Of a DNA stretch of 64,000 nucleotides, positions 12,351 through 24,699 are shown one piece after another. Within the stretch, counting starts at the first letter, position 1. Each line of letters begins with the position of its first letter. The DNA is taken from assembly GCA_030562195.1 (NCBI GenBank), contig CM060199.1, positions 39,576,338-39,640,337 of the forward strand, read 5' to 3'. Made by a program: the position numbers and the translations under genes. Origin of the DNA: Nipponacmea schrenckii. Its lineage: Eukaryota > Mollusca > Gastropoda > Lottiidae. The notes under the pieces are model-generated. The model was not told where the DNA came from, did no database searches, and saw nothing but the letters and a program-made list of their open reading frames with translations.

Positions 12351-13812
12351 GACCCAAATCATACAAACATGGTAGGGCCTGTACAATTCCCCAACGGACT
12401 AAAATAGGTAGAACGCTCAGATTTGTAATATGTCAATGGTATTCTTAAAAACATGTTAAATATTTATTGATCAACAACCTGGATATTCAAGGCTTGCATT
12501 GAGGAGTCGCCAGAATAATTAAATCAGAAACACTAGTACTGAAGTGGAATAATGTGACAACTAAATGTTACTATTAAAATGTATACTACCTAATTAGGCA
12601 TGAGAGGAGTGTTGACTTTTTTCAACTCAATGTTTTGTAAATTGCTCGTACTTGATATGAGGGTCAGTGACCCATTTATTAAATAAATCAAAAGTAGGCG
12701 ACATGTTGTAAATTAAAGTTAATGTCTCGCATATTGTTAACTTGATCTTAAATTATCAAATTACAAACTAATTCACTTGTTAAGAACATTCATTGTAGAT
12801 GGCTTTACAGGGATAATTTCTTGTTACTGTCTGAATGCTTATAACCGTGAAAAAGCGACTACACGAAGAACGGTGTCTGTCCGGGCTTCTCGATTTGTGA
12901 CCGTATCATGCTGGGATCCTTATATTATGTATTCGCTTCTGCTATTGTTTGCAGTACCGATTATCCTCGCCTGACGGACACCTTACCTCGTGTACTAACA
13001 TGGCATGTTTTGTAGGCACGTTAGGACACGATATTCAACCCTGGTACTGACTGGAGGGAGAAGGAGGTGATGGGATTTCAACATGAGAAAGACAGATGCC
13101 CTGTTTTCCATAATGTTTCTGGTATTTGTGGTTGCGACAAGGTTCCCTATCCGATATCACTGTTATTATATAGTGATATCTAGGAGTTTTGTTTAAAGAC
13201 TGGAGACTGAAACAAGCAGTTACCAATATTATATCATAAACCCACCATCAGTTGCTTTCAGATTGCGAATCTTCTAATCTCCGTTGCTAGTAGTATTCAA
13301 CCTTTCTTGCGTTGACCGTTCCATTTCCTGCAGATCTAAAGTGCAGCAGAGTCCACCTTTAATCACATTCAAACAGAAAGCTTGACCTAGAGATTGAAAT
13401 CTAACACTTGTACTCCAGTTTCAATCTTTAATTAAAGGGGGATAATTCAGCATTAAATTCTGAATTATTTCTGAATAACAATTGCCAATACTTTGACGAT
13501 TAACGTCGGAAGTTTAATATAGCATTGCTGTAAATACGGGTACCTCAGACATCTGAAAATAGTGCAAACAGAAGCAAGACTCAGTCCAGCAATTAAATTG
13601 CCAGCTGTCCATTTTAAATCATGTTTTTCCAGAAATCTCGTTGAAACATTTCCAATATGTCACATGAAAAGCCGGTAAATACTTAGTTCAAAACTTCCAC
13701 ACAGCATAACATGAAAAGTTTGAAGTAGTCAAAACATCTGATAGAAAGTGTAATTTTAAACACCAATTTCCAAATCTAGACAAAAAAATATGCATACAAA
13801 ACCCTCTAAAGA

Positions 13813-13830
13813 GGGGAGGGGAGGGGGGGG
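13813..13830 (+). other. Candidate G-quadruplex tract
   Basis: G4-A-G4-A-G8 on the plus strand. The homologous site in copy 1 (about 10304) is an uninterrupted G run. Basis is sequence pattern only. Confidence 0.5.
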
Positions 13831-13949
13831 AAGAAGTCAACCAGTATCCCCAATACACATATCTTACTTGCTCAAGCTCAATAACTAGCTTGTAGACGCC
13901 ACAAAACAAAGTCTCGTAATCATCACAATTCAACACATCAATAGCCCTT

Positions 13950-14845
13950 TTTTAGAGAACTATTCAACAGATGGCACTGGCACATGGTTAAAGCAGTGTA
14001 CACTATTTGTAGAGATTAGAGTGGTTGAAAGGTAACAAGTTACTATTCAACAGATGGCACTGGCACATGGTTAAAGCAGTGTACACTATTTGTAGAGATT
14101 AGAGTGGTTGAAAGGTAACAAGTTACTATTCAACAGATGACATTGTCACAGGGTTAAAGCAGTGTTCACTATTTGTAGAGATTAGAGTGGTTGAAAGGTA
14201 ACAAGTTACTATTCAACAGATGGCATTGTCACAAGGTTAAAGCAGTGTTCACTATTTGTAGAGATTAGAGTGGTTGAAAGGTAACAAGTTACTATTCAAC
14301 AGATGACACTGGCACAGGGTTAAAGCAGTGTTCACTATTTGTAGAGATTAGAGTGGTTGAAAGGTAACAAGTTACTATTCAACAGAAGGCACTGGTACAG
14401 GGTTAAAGCAGCGTACACTAATTGTAGAGATTAGAGTGGTTGAAAGGTAACAAGTTACTATTCAACAGAAGGCATTGTCACAGGGTTAAAGCAGTGTTCA
14501 CTATTTGTAGAGATTAGAGTGGTTGAAAGGTAACAAGTTACTATTCAACAGAAGGCACTGGTACGGGGTTAAAGCAGTGTACACTAATTGTAGAGATTAG
14601 AGTGATTGAAAGGTAACGAGTTACTATTCAACAGAAGGTACTTGCACAGGATTAAAGCAGTGTTCACTAATTGTAGAGATCAGAGTGGTTGAAAGGTAAC
14701 AAGTTACTATTCAACAGAAGGTACTGGTACAGGGTGAAAGCCTCGTTCACTTATTGTAGAGATTGGGGTTGTTGAAAGGTAACAAATTACCATTCAACAG
14801 AGGGCACTTGCTCAGGGTTAAAGTGTAGTTCACTAATTGTTAAAG
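13950..14845. repeat. 83-bp minisatellite, about 11 copies (duplication copy 2)
   Basis: Same unit as at 10440-11175. Period 83 bp is clear from GTAGAGATTA at 14009 and 14092. Units are more homogeneous than in copy 1, and the last two units match copy 1 best, as expected if expansion occurred from the left part after duplication. Confidence 0.95.
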
Positions 14846-15689
14846 GTTAAAATGAGAATACATAGTACTTCTAACAGAAAAAGTTTGTAAAAATTATCAA
14901 AATATATCATTATTATTACAATATAAAACATACCAATACTAATTTTTATTTAATCAAGAGTAATCTAATAGTACGACAGCAAAAACAGCATGTCTTCAAG
15001 GGAACTCGGGTCCAATCTTTAATATTTAAATTCAAATAATTCGACAGATATAAATAAAGAGGAAGAGGCTAAATTTTGACGACATAGTGTTTTTGAAACA
15101 AGGTGCACCACCTCAAAAAGTTTAACGAGTCAGCTGCAGAATAATTTCTGTGAAAACAAGGAGTCTATTATGAACTGTTTCTATTCTTAATAAATATAGT
15201 TGATTTAAAAGGTGATAAAATATAAAATATGGCTTCTATTTGAATATGTATTTTGATATATTTTATCAGGCTATTTTACATGTGGCTATAGCGTGACGAA
15301 TTGTATTAAAAACCCATAAAACATAACCAGTATAATCCCTATACAACTTCTACATGCAGTTTACCATTCATAGATTTCACGTCCACCTGATGATAAATGG
15401 TTATATAGGAGAATGTGTTTAGTGTCCCTTCAACACCATACTAGGTCTATATTATGTGTATTATACTTGTTTTTTTTAGAGAACACTCAACTACTTGTAA
15501 TATTCATAATCACTTCGAAACGTAGGCCTATAATTATATAAAATATCAGAACCAGGTGGAGGTATCGAGCCTTACTATGATAAAGATTTACCGGGCACCT
15601 TATTCTCGATAACATACTTAAGATCTAAATTTTATAAAATACAGTAATCTCATTGAATAACAAAACAAAAATTAAATAGATTCTAGTGA

Positions 15690-16065
15690 TAAGCCAATCA
15701 GATGACTGGAACACTACAATCATCTTTAGATAATCTTTGGAGAATAAGGACCCAGATGACTAGAACACTAAAATCATCTTAAGATAGTTTTTGGAGAATG
15801 AGGTCCAAGATGAATAGAATACTTAAATCATCTTAAGTTAAGTTTTCAAGAATAAGGTCCTAGATGACTGGAACACTAAAATCATCTCAAGTTAAGTTTT
15901 CAAGAATAAGCCCACAGATGACTGGAACACTAAAATCATCTTAGGATAAGTTTTGGAGAATGAGGTCCCAGATGACTGGAACACTAAAATCATCTTAGGA
16001 TAAGTTTTGGAGAATGAGGTCCCAGATGATTGGAACAGTAAATCATTTTAGGTGTATTTGAGAAT
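15690..16065. repeat. 54-bp minisatellite, about 7 copies (duplication copy 2)
   Basis: Same unit as at 12035-12350, with exact 54-bp spacing at 15969 and 16023. One more unit is present than in copy 1. Confidence 0.93.
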
Positions 16066-16191
16066 ATGGACCCAAATCATACAAACATGGTAGGGCCTGT
16101 ACAATTCCTCAATTGACTAAAAGAGGTAGAACGCTCTGATTTGTAATAAATCAATGGTAATCTTAAAAACATGTTTAATATTTATTGATCA

Positions 16192-17546
16192 GAATACTGC
16201 AACTTTACGTGGGAGAAAAAGCAATACGAACGAGCGACTACGAGCGGGTAGGACTGAGAGGAACGTTGGTCCGGGATTGAAAGCGTTGGTGCTTGGTGGT
16301 TTACTGCCATATGCAGTAAATTGTCATTCGCCCTCCACCCATAACTATTATAGTTCAAATTTCAAACCCAGTTGAATTCTTCCTTAAAGTTGTCTCTTTC
16401 AAATTCTATACCTGATGATAATGTAAATGAAATGAATGGAGTTTTACGTCCTACTATTCTGCACCTTATGGGCCCATGAAAATGTAAGTAACGTATTGGA
16501 CATTAACTATTGGATCACGAAAGGAACTTTAATCCAAGTCGGAGACGAACTATCAAGATGTTAAGTATTGTAACGTAAGGGCTCAATGTAAGAAAGGCAT
16601 TGTCCTAACTGATTACCGAATAAAGAAAGTATCATAAATGTATTTAGTACCGTTGTTGAATATCACAACTGAACTTAATAGTCTTACCTTGAAACACCGT
16701 ACTGAACAACAGAACAGATAACAGCTAATCCAAGTGATATAGAGTCAGTCCTGAGGTCCACTTGACTTGAAATAGTGGGGAGGTAAATGCATTTAATCCA
16801 TAATTAATTCAAACACAGCTTGATAATTTACCGGAAATACAAAGTTTGCAAGTTTTGAACATATCCAATAAGACTTTGGTGTCTGGAAAAACACAATGAC
16901 CTGTGTATTAAAGTCTACTTGGTATTAACGTCTTCCATCCTTTCATCTAACGCTTCTTTACTTAATCTGGAACCATCTAAAACGCCACAGATGGAATGAA
17001 GAACGTAACAGTTTTTCAGTAGAAATGTTATTGCGTTCACGATACAAAAATTCCATCACAACCCGATAGATCCTTGATCTTCGGCTGCTTATTGTGCAAC
17101 TTAGACATAGCACATAACTAATAGCTTCTCAATCACCCAATACTGTAGCCTGTATAAATTTCACTGTGTCGTTCATCTGGTAGAGAATATACAGCACGTA
17201 CCAAGCCGTATGGAAGCCATATTCAAGATAAATTGACCTTCGGCTTTTCGTATACAAAATTTGACCATGTATGATTTGAGGTAATAGCTCAGACATCTTA
17301 AGAAGTGTAGTCAAGTCTGTTTCTCTAATCACATCAAGTTTTTTATTGTCACCTTTGGAACCCAGCAACTGTATTCTGCAACACAATACTTTAATTCACT
17401 GTGGTCTTATTACAACTTATTTACTACTGACACCAGCTATTATAATAAACATTACAATGAAATAAAATATGTAACAAGGCCATAAATTATCATTAGGCAA
17501 ATAATTTCAAATCACGGTTGGATTGCGTGTGTTTTGTAGATTTTCG
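16192..17546. other. Intergenic stretch with a SINE-like tail in reverse
   Basis: At about 16428-16482 the minus strand carries the SINE-like tail (AATGGAGTTTTACGTCCTAC then TTCTGCACCTTATGGGCC on the plus strand). The remainder, including an 85-codon minus-strand ORF at 17129-17386, shows nothing recognisable. Confidence 0.5.
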
Positions 17547-17857
17547 TCTTATGTTCATTTCCATCAAAGCTTATGTTCATTTCCATCAAAGCTTATATTC
17601 GTTTCCATCAACGCTTATGTTCATTTCCATCAAACCTTTTCTTTCCATCAAGTTACTTCCATCAAGCTTATGTTCATTTTCATCAGCGCTTCCTGTTCAT
17701 TTCCATCAAAGCTTATGTTCATTTCCATCAAAGCTTATGTTCATTTCCATCAAAGCTTATGTTCATTTCCATCAAAGCTTATGTTCATTTCCATCAAAGC
17801 TTATGTACATTTCCATCAAAGCTTATGTTCATTTCCATCAATACTTATGTTCATAGT
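17547..17857. repeat. 22-bp minisatellite, about 14 copies
   Basis: Unit CATTTCCATCAAAGCTTATG-TT with 22-bp period, cleanest at 17701-17845. The unit has no stop codon in the forward frames, so three overlapping ORFs of about 100 codons appear. They are products of the repeat and not genes. Confidence 0.95.
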
Positions 17858-19959
17858 ATAGTTTAATTCAGGAAGATGTGGTTCTGTGCGTTTTGTCAAT
17901 CTGAATCCTAACAGCTAACTCTGAGACTTATCAGCACTAATACCCAATATAGACCACATGTACACATTCCTTAACGGTGAACAGCAGTCAATTCAAAGGA
18001 CTCGAAGTTATTTTCTTAAGCAAAATACGCATCCAGATTGTTTGGTGTTACAGAAACAAAGTTCTGCCTGATAGATAAATGTATTAATTCCAAAATTGAC
18101 ATCCACTTGATATTGATAAATTCCAAGTACAGTGAAGAGGGTTACAACAAACGGTAAAATTCACACAGGATACCATTCTTGTTGATTGGTACAAACTCAC
18201 AACTCTATGGTGTCACATATGGAACCACAAACACTGTTGCGTCATTAATACAGAACTTCTGTGGAAAAATTATTTTGTCTAATCTGGAGCACTTGATATA
18301 GAGCCTATCCATGTTTCCTTCATCTCCGTGTTGTTGGTGAATCAAAAGCAAACTTATCATATACAATAACAACCCACTTTACACTCGTCTTCATTAGCCC
18401 GCTAGGTACAGAACAGTGGGACGTAAAACTCTATTTCATTTCTTAAAAGCTGTTGATAACACACATAAGATAACGATTGAGACACAATCTTTAATGTTCC
18501 ATCTACAACCAAGTTTACAATTCTCGTCTTCATTAGCCCGGTAGGTAAAGAAGAGTAGGACGTAAAACTCGACACCAAAAATAGCGACACAATCTTTAAT
18601 ATTCCATCTATCCCTTGATGTAGCCTCGGTCCAACCAAACACCTCAATTACTCCATAACCGTCGTCTGATCACTAAGGTGGTAGAAATTGTTGGTATTTA
18701 CCTCACACCTACTTATACGGATACCGGAATTCTTGAACTATTCATGATATAGATTATAGAGTTTTTGTTAGAACTGGGCGTACAATACCACGGGTAGTTT
18801 TATATTTTTGACCTCCACATATTTCAAATAGTAGCAATATCAAATCTTTTGTAAGGTCTATAAATAACCATGATGGTATTTATAAACGAGGAAAATTGTT
18901 TTCGATCTTGTGATATCCTATAACACGCGACCGACACGCGCCATTATTATTACGGTACCGTTACGTTCCACTGTCGTTTGAAGATAAACTGTTAGATTTA
19001 CTCCGTTTCTAAAGTGCAGATTCAAAACTCTGCTATAAGTCATCAAATATCAGACTAGGAGAATTTTCAGCCATATTCAAGGATGTGAAACACAGAAATC
19101 TTGGAGAACATAAATCTATAAATACCACAGTATGACATAGTGTATAGTGGAATATTTCAGAAGAGCTTCAAAGAATGTTCGAATCCATTTAATATGACGT
19201 GTTAGCAAAGCAAACTAAGGTTCAGATATTCCAGACTGGAATAATGAGTCCCATGGTGAAAACTAACTAAATATAAATACTTCAAATTCATGTATCCAAA
19301 TCACAATCAACAAATCAGTTCCCGATTTGACCAAATCAAAGAGATCTGACATTATAGATTATTCAAATTATAATGAATAATAAAGTCATGTGTCCTCGGA
19401 AAGAATGATGGCTTCAAGTACAGTTTTTGTCACTCATCATAGTTTAGAAACAGTTTCTATCGCTCCGATTCCATTTTATCACAGAAAGTTGATTCACCTT
19501 TATAACCATCAGGCAATGGCAGTCACGACATACAGAAGAACGTGGTACACCTTGCTCGTGGCCAATTCACCATCAATGTGATCTCAACGTTTAAGCAAGT
19601 TATTGATGACGTTGGGATGTAATTATTGAAGATACGAGGTGTACCACTCTGCTCCCTGGTACAGACTTATTCAACTCGTATCCAATTCCGTTAATCCTAC
19701 AATATGATCCTTGTAAGATGAGGGGAGGTTCAATCCCGGTCGTCGAGGTGTGAGGTCTGTAATTATAAAGTTGGTGGAGGAGGTAGAGAAATTCGCTGAA
19801 ATACCTTCCCAGCTAGGACTTATAACTTGACATTTGGATAGCTATGTGATACCCTTGGGAAATAAAGTGATGTTTTTGTCTCATGGGAAACTTAACAGAT
19901 GAATTTGTAAACTAATTGTTTGATAAGAAATTAAGGTGCAAGTTGTTCTGTAATTAAGG
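17858..19959. other. Intergenic stretch with two SINE-like tail fragments
   Basis: Plus-strand tail fragments CGTCTTCATTAGCCCG ... GACGTAAAACTC lie at about 18388-18435 and 18525-18572, about 137 bp apart and each followed by related sequence (ACAATCTTTAAT), so this looks like a small local duplication. A tRNA box-B-like GGTTCAATCCC at 19728 has no matching box A. No gene recognised. Confidence 0.5.
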
Positions 19960-20512
19960 AATGTAGAATTACAATTTAGAGGATTTTTGACATGTTGGTT
20001 GCTATTGATAAATTAAAGGAATGATGTTTTGCTAATTGAAAGTTCAGTCATTCTGTTGACAGAATCGATTTGCTAATAGAAACTTAAGTGCATTGTGTAA
20101 GGATGTTTTTGCTATTAGAAATTAAGTCATTCTGTTGAAGGATGTGGTTTGCTAATTAGAAATTAAGTCATTCTGTTGACAGATGGTTTGCTAATTAGAG
20201 TCTTACAGTTCATTCTGTTGACAGGATGTGTTTGCTAATTGAAACTGAAGTCTTGTTGACAGGATGTAGTTTGCTAATTAGAAACTTAAGTCATTCTGTT
20301 GACAGGATGTTGTTTGCTAATTAGAAATTTAAGTCATTCTGTTGACAGGATGTGGTTTGCTAATTGAAACTGATGTCCTTGTTGACAGGATGTGGTTTGC
20401 TAATTAGAAATTTAAGTCATTCTGTTGACAGGATGTGGTTTGCTAATTAGAAATTTAAGTCATTCTGTTGATGTGGTTTGCTAATTGAAACTGATGTCCT
20501 TGATGACAGTAT
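19960..20512. repeat. 43-bp minisatellite, imperfect, about 12 copies
   Basis: Unit GCTAATTAGAAATTTAAGTC-ATTCTGTTGACAGGATGTGGTTT, frequently shortened by deletions (GAAACTGATGTCC variants). The last unit abuts the MITE remnant that starts near 20510. Confidence 0.9.
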
Positions 20513-20747
20513 GAAAATAAAATTTTAGTTCTCAAGAATGGTTAATATGAGTATATAACCTGGTGTTATACAGAATCCTTGTTCAATCTAGAAAATCCAA
20601 TTTTGAAAAACGCTTAATCAATGTATCTTTATGGATAATTACTCGTTAAGGCGGCAAGTATATTTACTGATGAATAAAGCTCTTATTGACCAAGTTTAAA
20701 ATTTTCAAATTTTGATTCATTCTAAGAGGCAGTATCCCTTTAACTGA
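20513..20747 (+). mobile_element. TTAA-flanked MITE, degraded copy
   Basis: Matches the element at 44661-45014 in order: AAAATTTTAGTTCTCAAGAA, ATATGAGTATATA, AAAACGCTTAATCAATGTAT, AAGTATATTTACTGATGAAT, AAAATTTTCAAATTTTGATT, ending CAGTATCCCTTTAA. The left terminal repeat is eroded and several internal blocks are missing. Confidence 0.75.
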
Positions 20748-21037
20748 ATAGCTATATATAATTGATCGTATAATTGAGGAATTGGTCCCCAAAGAGATAT
20801 ATACATTACATCCGACTTAGATTACCGTTAATATTAAACCCTGGTCAAAAGAATTTAAACTGTTTGTTTTAATAATCCTTTACTCGACTTTCTTTATATC
20901 GTATGTCTAATATGATACTATGTCTAGTTTTAAAATATTCTGACGATAAAGAACTTCCATTGTACCCAGCAAAGGTCTTCTAAATCACCGCTTCCCACCG
21001 GAGTGCTTCACATACACAAGCGAATACACCTTAGATG
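20748..21037. other. Short unique stretch
   Basis: Nothing recognised between the MITE remnant and the left arm of the inverted-repeat element. Confidence 0.35.
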
Positions 21038-21257
21038 AAAAGTTGATAACATGTTGATGGTATACTAGCAATAACATAGTTTATATCTTTATTTTGAAGG
21101 AGTATGTGTTATCCTACCAAGATTTGCATCTATATCATGTTATATTAGAATAATCATATACATGTAAATATGTTGGTAATTGAGAGAGTCTTGGGAGTAT
21201 AATTAATTTTGATTTAATTATTGTTTAATTATTGTTTAATTATTGATCGGTAGCAAT

Positions 21258-21425
21258 AAAATGAAAATTATTGGAGTTTTACGTCTTACTCTTCTATACT
21301 TTAAGGGCTAGTGAAGACGGACATCGCCATGGAGTATGCAATGAGGTAAATGTTGCCAGGTCAGCAGCATTAGAATCCTCTTTTTACGATTTTCAACTGT
21401 GTCGATAGTGCGTAAAGGAGGATAA
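21258..21425 (-). repeat. SINE-like element, reverse orientation
   Basis: Reads TTGGAGTTTTACGTCTTACT, CTATACTTTAAGGGCTAGTG, AAGACGGACATCGCCATG, GAGGTAAATGTTGCCAGG, GATTTTCAACTGTG, which is the reverse of the dispersed family. It is nested inside the 21038-24377 inverted-repeat unit. Confidence 0.65.
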
Positions 21426-21950
21426 ATAAATAAGAAACAAGTGTTAGGATTATACAAAGTCTGGGTTGTGTTGTGGAGGTTTGGGAACAGAATAGCTCGT
21501 TGGATATAAGGGCTTTATTTTGTAACAAGAAGTATTAGAGATGGATTATTTATTAACCTACGGTAAAACGATCCTACTAGACTACACGACAATGATATAC
21601 TAGGATATTTATGTAAATAAGTATCGGATCCCTGTGTAATACACTAGTGTAAATTATTGTTTCACTGGGTCAAGGACTTTAATATCATTTTGATAGTCTT
21701 GATCAACAGACCGGTAATGGTCTTGCTTGCCCAAACATGCAATTAGATCTGTTAGCCACCGCTGTCGGTCACTGTTGACCTTATGTATACAATACATGAC
21801 ACTTTTATAGGTTCTATAGCACGGTCAGATGATATTGAATAAGTCTACCCAGTTACGGATAATCCAGGAAAGATCAATGCCGAGAGGTTTGGCCAAGGAT
21901 CAGCTGGTAGAAAGGTTCCTGTCACCGCGGACTTGTGAACCTAAGTTGTT
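21426..21950. other. Unique stretch between the SINE and the 45-bp array
   Basis: No gene recognised. The segment at 21850-21945 (GGATAATCC, GCCGAGAGGTTTGGCCAAGG, GACTTGTGAACCTAAGTTGT) has a second close copy in PA2G4 intron 9 at about 34660-34755, so it is a dispersed repeat. Confidence 0.6.
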
Positions 21951-24308
21951 AGACTTGCTAGTATTATATAGGTCTACTACCCACTGACTACCAGATGACT
22001 TGCTAGGGTTATATAGGTCTACTACCCACTGACTACCAGATGACTTGCTAGGGTTATATAGGTCTACTAACGGCTGACTACCAGATGACTTGCTAGGATT
22101 ATATAGGTCTACTACCGACTGACTACCAGATGACTTGCTAGGATTATATAGGTCTACTACCGACTGACTACCAGATGACTTGCCAGGATTATATAGGTCT
22201 ACTACCGACTGACTACCAGATGACTTGCTAGGATTATATAGGTTTACTTACGACTGACTACCAGACCAGATGACTTGCTAAGATTATATAGGTCTACTAC
22301 CCACTGACTACCAGATGACTTGCTAGGATTATATAGGTCTACTAACGACTGACTACCAGATGATTACTAGGATTATATAGGTCTACTACCCACTGACTAC
22401 CAGATGACTTGCTAGGATTATATAGGTCTACTACCGACTGACTACCAGATGACTTGCTAGAATTATATAGGTCTACTACCGACTGATTACCAGATGACTT
22501 GCTAGGATTATATAGGTCTACTAACGACTGACTACCAGATGACTTGCTAGGATTATATAGGTCTACTACCGACTGATTACCAGATGACTTGCTAGGATTA
22601 TATAGGTCTACTACCGACTGACTACCAGATGACTTGCTAGGATTATATAGGTCTACTAACGACTGACTACCAGATGACTTGCTAGGATTATATAGGTCTA
22701 CTACCGACTGACTACCAGATGACTTGCTAGAATTATACAGGTCTACTACCGACTGACTACCAGATGACTTGCTAGGATTATATAGGTCTACTACCGACTG
22801 ACTACCAGATGACTTGCTAGGATTATATAGGTCTACTACCGACTGACTACCAGATGACTTGCTAGAATTATATAGGTCTACTACCGACTGATTACCAGAT
22901 GACTTGCTAGGATTATATAGGTCTACTAACGATGACTACCAGATGACTTGCTAGAATTATATAGGTCTACTACCGACTGACTACCAGATGACTTGCTAGA
23001 ATTATACAGGTCTACTACCGACTGACTACCAGATGACTTGCTAGAATTATATAGGTCTACTAACGACTACTACCAGATGACTTGCTAGGATTATATAGGT
23101 CTACTAACGACTGACTACCAGATGACTTGCTAGGATTATATAGGTCTACTAACGACTGACTACCAGATGACTTGCTAGGATTATATAGGTCTACTAACGA
23201 CTAACTACCAGATGACTTGCTAGGGAAATTTTATAGGTCTACTAACGACTACTACCAGATGACTTGCTAGAATTATATAGGTCTACTAACGACGACTACC
23301 AGATGACTTGCTAGGATTATATAGGTCTACTAACGACTACTACCAGATGACTTGCTAGGATTATATAGGTCTACTAACGAACTACCCCGATGACTTGCAA
23401 GGATTATATAGGTCTACTAACCCACTAACTACCAGATGACTTGCCAGGATTATATAGGTCTACTACCGACTGACTACCAGATGACTTGCTAGAATTATAT
23501 AGGTATACTAACGACGAACTACCAGATGACTTGCTAGGATTATATAGGTCTACTACCGACTGACTACCAGATGACTTGCTAGAATTATATAGGTCTACTA
23601 ACGACTGATTACCAGATGACTTGCTAGGATTATATAGGTCTACTAACGACTGACTACCAGATGACTTGCTAGGATTATATAGGTCTACTAACGACTGATT
23701 ACCAGATGACTTGCCAGGATTATACAGGTCTACTACCGACTGATTACCAGATGACTTGCTAGGATTATATAGGTATACTAACGACTGACTACCAGATGAT
23801 TACTAGGATTATATAGGTCTACTAACCACTGACTACCAGATGACTTGCTAGAATTATATAGGTCTACTACCGACTGACTACCAGATGACTTGGTAGAATT
23901 ATATAGGTCTACTAACCACTGACTACCAGATGACCTGCTAGAATTATATAGGTCTACTAACGACTGATTACCAGATGACTTGCCAGGATTATATAGGTCT
24001 ACTAACGACTAACTACCAGATGACTTGCTAGGATTATATAGGTCTACTAACCACTGACTACCAGATGACTTGCCAGGATTATATAGGTCTACTAACGACT
24101 GACTACCAGATGACTTGTTAGGATTATATAGGTCTACTAACGACTGACTACCAGATGACTTGCTAGGATTATATAGGTCTACTAACGACTAACTACCAGA
24201 TGACTTGCTAGGATTATATAGGTCTACTAACCACTGACTACCAGATGACTTGCCAGGATTATATAGGTCTACTAACGACTGATTACCAGATGACTTGCTA
24301 GGATTATA
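21951..24308. repeat. 45-bp satellite array, about 52 copies
   Basis: Unit GGATTATATAGGTCTACTAA-CGACTGACTACCAGATGACTTGCTA. Most units are full length. Variants are single-base changes (CCGACT/ACGACT/CCCACT, GGATT/GAATT) plus occasional 3-6 bp deletions. Variants recur in mixed order, suggesting several rounds of block duplication. Stops occur in every forward frame. Confidence 0.97.
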
Positions 24309-24699
24309 CCTGCCCCTTCAAAATAAAGATATAAACTATGTTATTGCTAGTATACCATCAACATGTTATCAACTTTTCCAATCTAGTTTAAATAGGAAAC
24401 TGTCACTCAGTGTCAAAACTATTATCATATAGAATGTTGTCACGTGACGGCAGGTGCGATGTGAATTATATATTATAAATTCAGATAATAATTGACCGTC
24501 AACACAACATGTTACAATTTCGCAATGCTTTTTTTTAAATCAAATCCCCGTAAGGCATACAACTCGAATGCATGTACAGGGTTAAAGATACAGCATTTGG
24601 TTCTTGAAGGTCGACAATGTTTACCGTGAGATATATACAATGACTGGAGTTGCTAGAGTTTTCATCTAGTTTTCTACTTCCGATTGAATTTGACTGTCC

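Larger units (their letters stand above)
8974..12470 (+). repeat. Segmental tandem duplication, copy 1 (about 3.5 kb)
   Basis: From ACCTGGATATTCAAGGCTTG (8983) to TATTTATTGATCA near 12470 the sequence is repeated immediately downstream at nearly full identity (offset 3494 bp at the left end). It contains single-copy-like DNA, an 83-bp minisatellite and a 54-bp minisatellite. Small differences between copies include a poly-G tract (here a simple G run near 10304), indels, and a replaced block of about 20 bp near 9287. No gene is recognised inside. The 63-68-codon minus-strand ORFs are shared by both copies but have no recognisable features. Confidence 0.95.
12471..16191 (+). repeat. Segmental tandem duplication, copy 2 (about 3.7 kb)
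   Basis: Begins at AACCTGGATATTCAAGG directly after TTTATTGATCA and ends at the same TTTATTGATCA motif (16181-16191), so the junction is direct with short similarity between the two ends. Copy 2 is longer than copy 1 mainly because its 83-bp array has more units. It also has one extra short insert near 13635-13665. Confidence 0.95.
21038..24377. mobile_element. 3.3-kb unit bounded by identical 63-bp inverted repeats
   Basis: The left arm (21038-21100, AAAAGTTGATAACATGTTGA ... TTTATTTTGAAGG) is the exact reverse complement of the right arm (24315-24377). Similarity appears to continue at lower identity outward (CTTAGATG versus CTAGATTGG) and inward (ATCCTACCAAG versus ATCCTAGCAAG). The interior holds a reverse SINE-like element, unique DNA and a 45-bp satellite. 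No transposase reading frame is present. Either a non-autonomous inverted-repeat transposon that captured or expanded a satellite, or two copies of a shorter element in opposite orientation. Confidence 0.7.

Noticed and set aside
17518..17866. Three overlapping ORFs of 97-112 codons with a repeated HFHQSLCSFPSKLMFISIKAY-type peptide
   Set aside because: They are the three frames of the 22-bp minisatellite, which has no forward stop codon. No start context, splice evidence or homology.
21951..24308. Regular 45-bp repeats as a possible CRISPR array
   Set aside because: There are no unique spacers. The whole unit repeats directly and the genome is eukaryotic.
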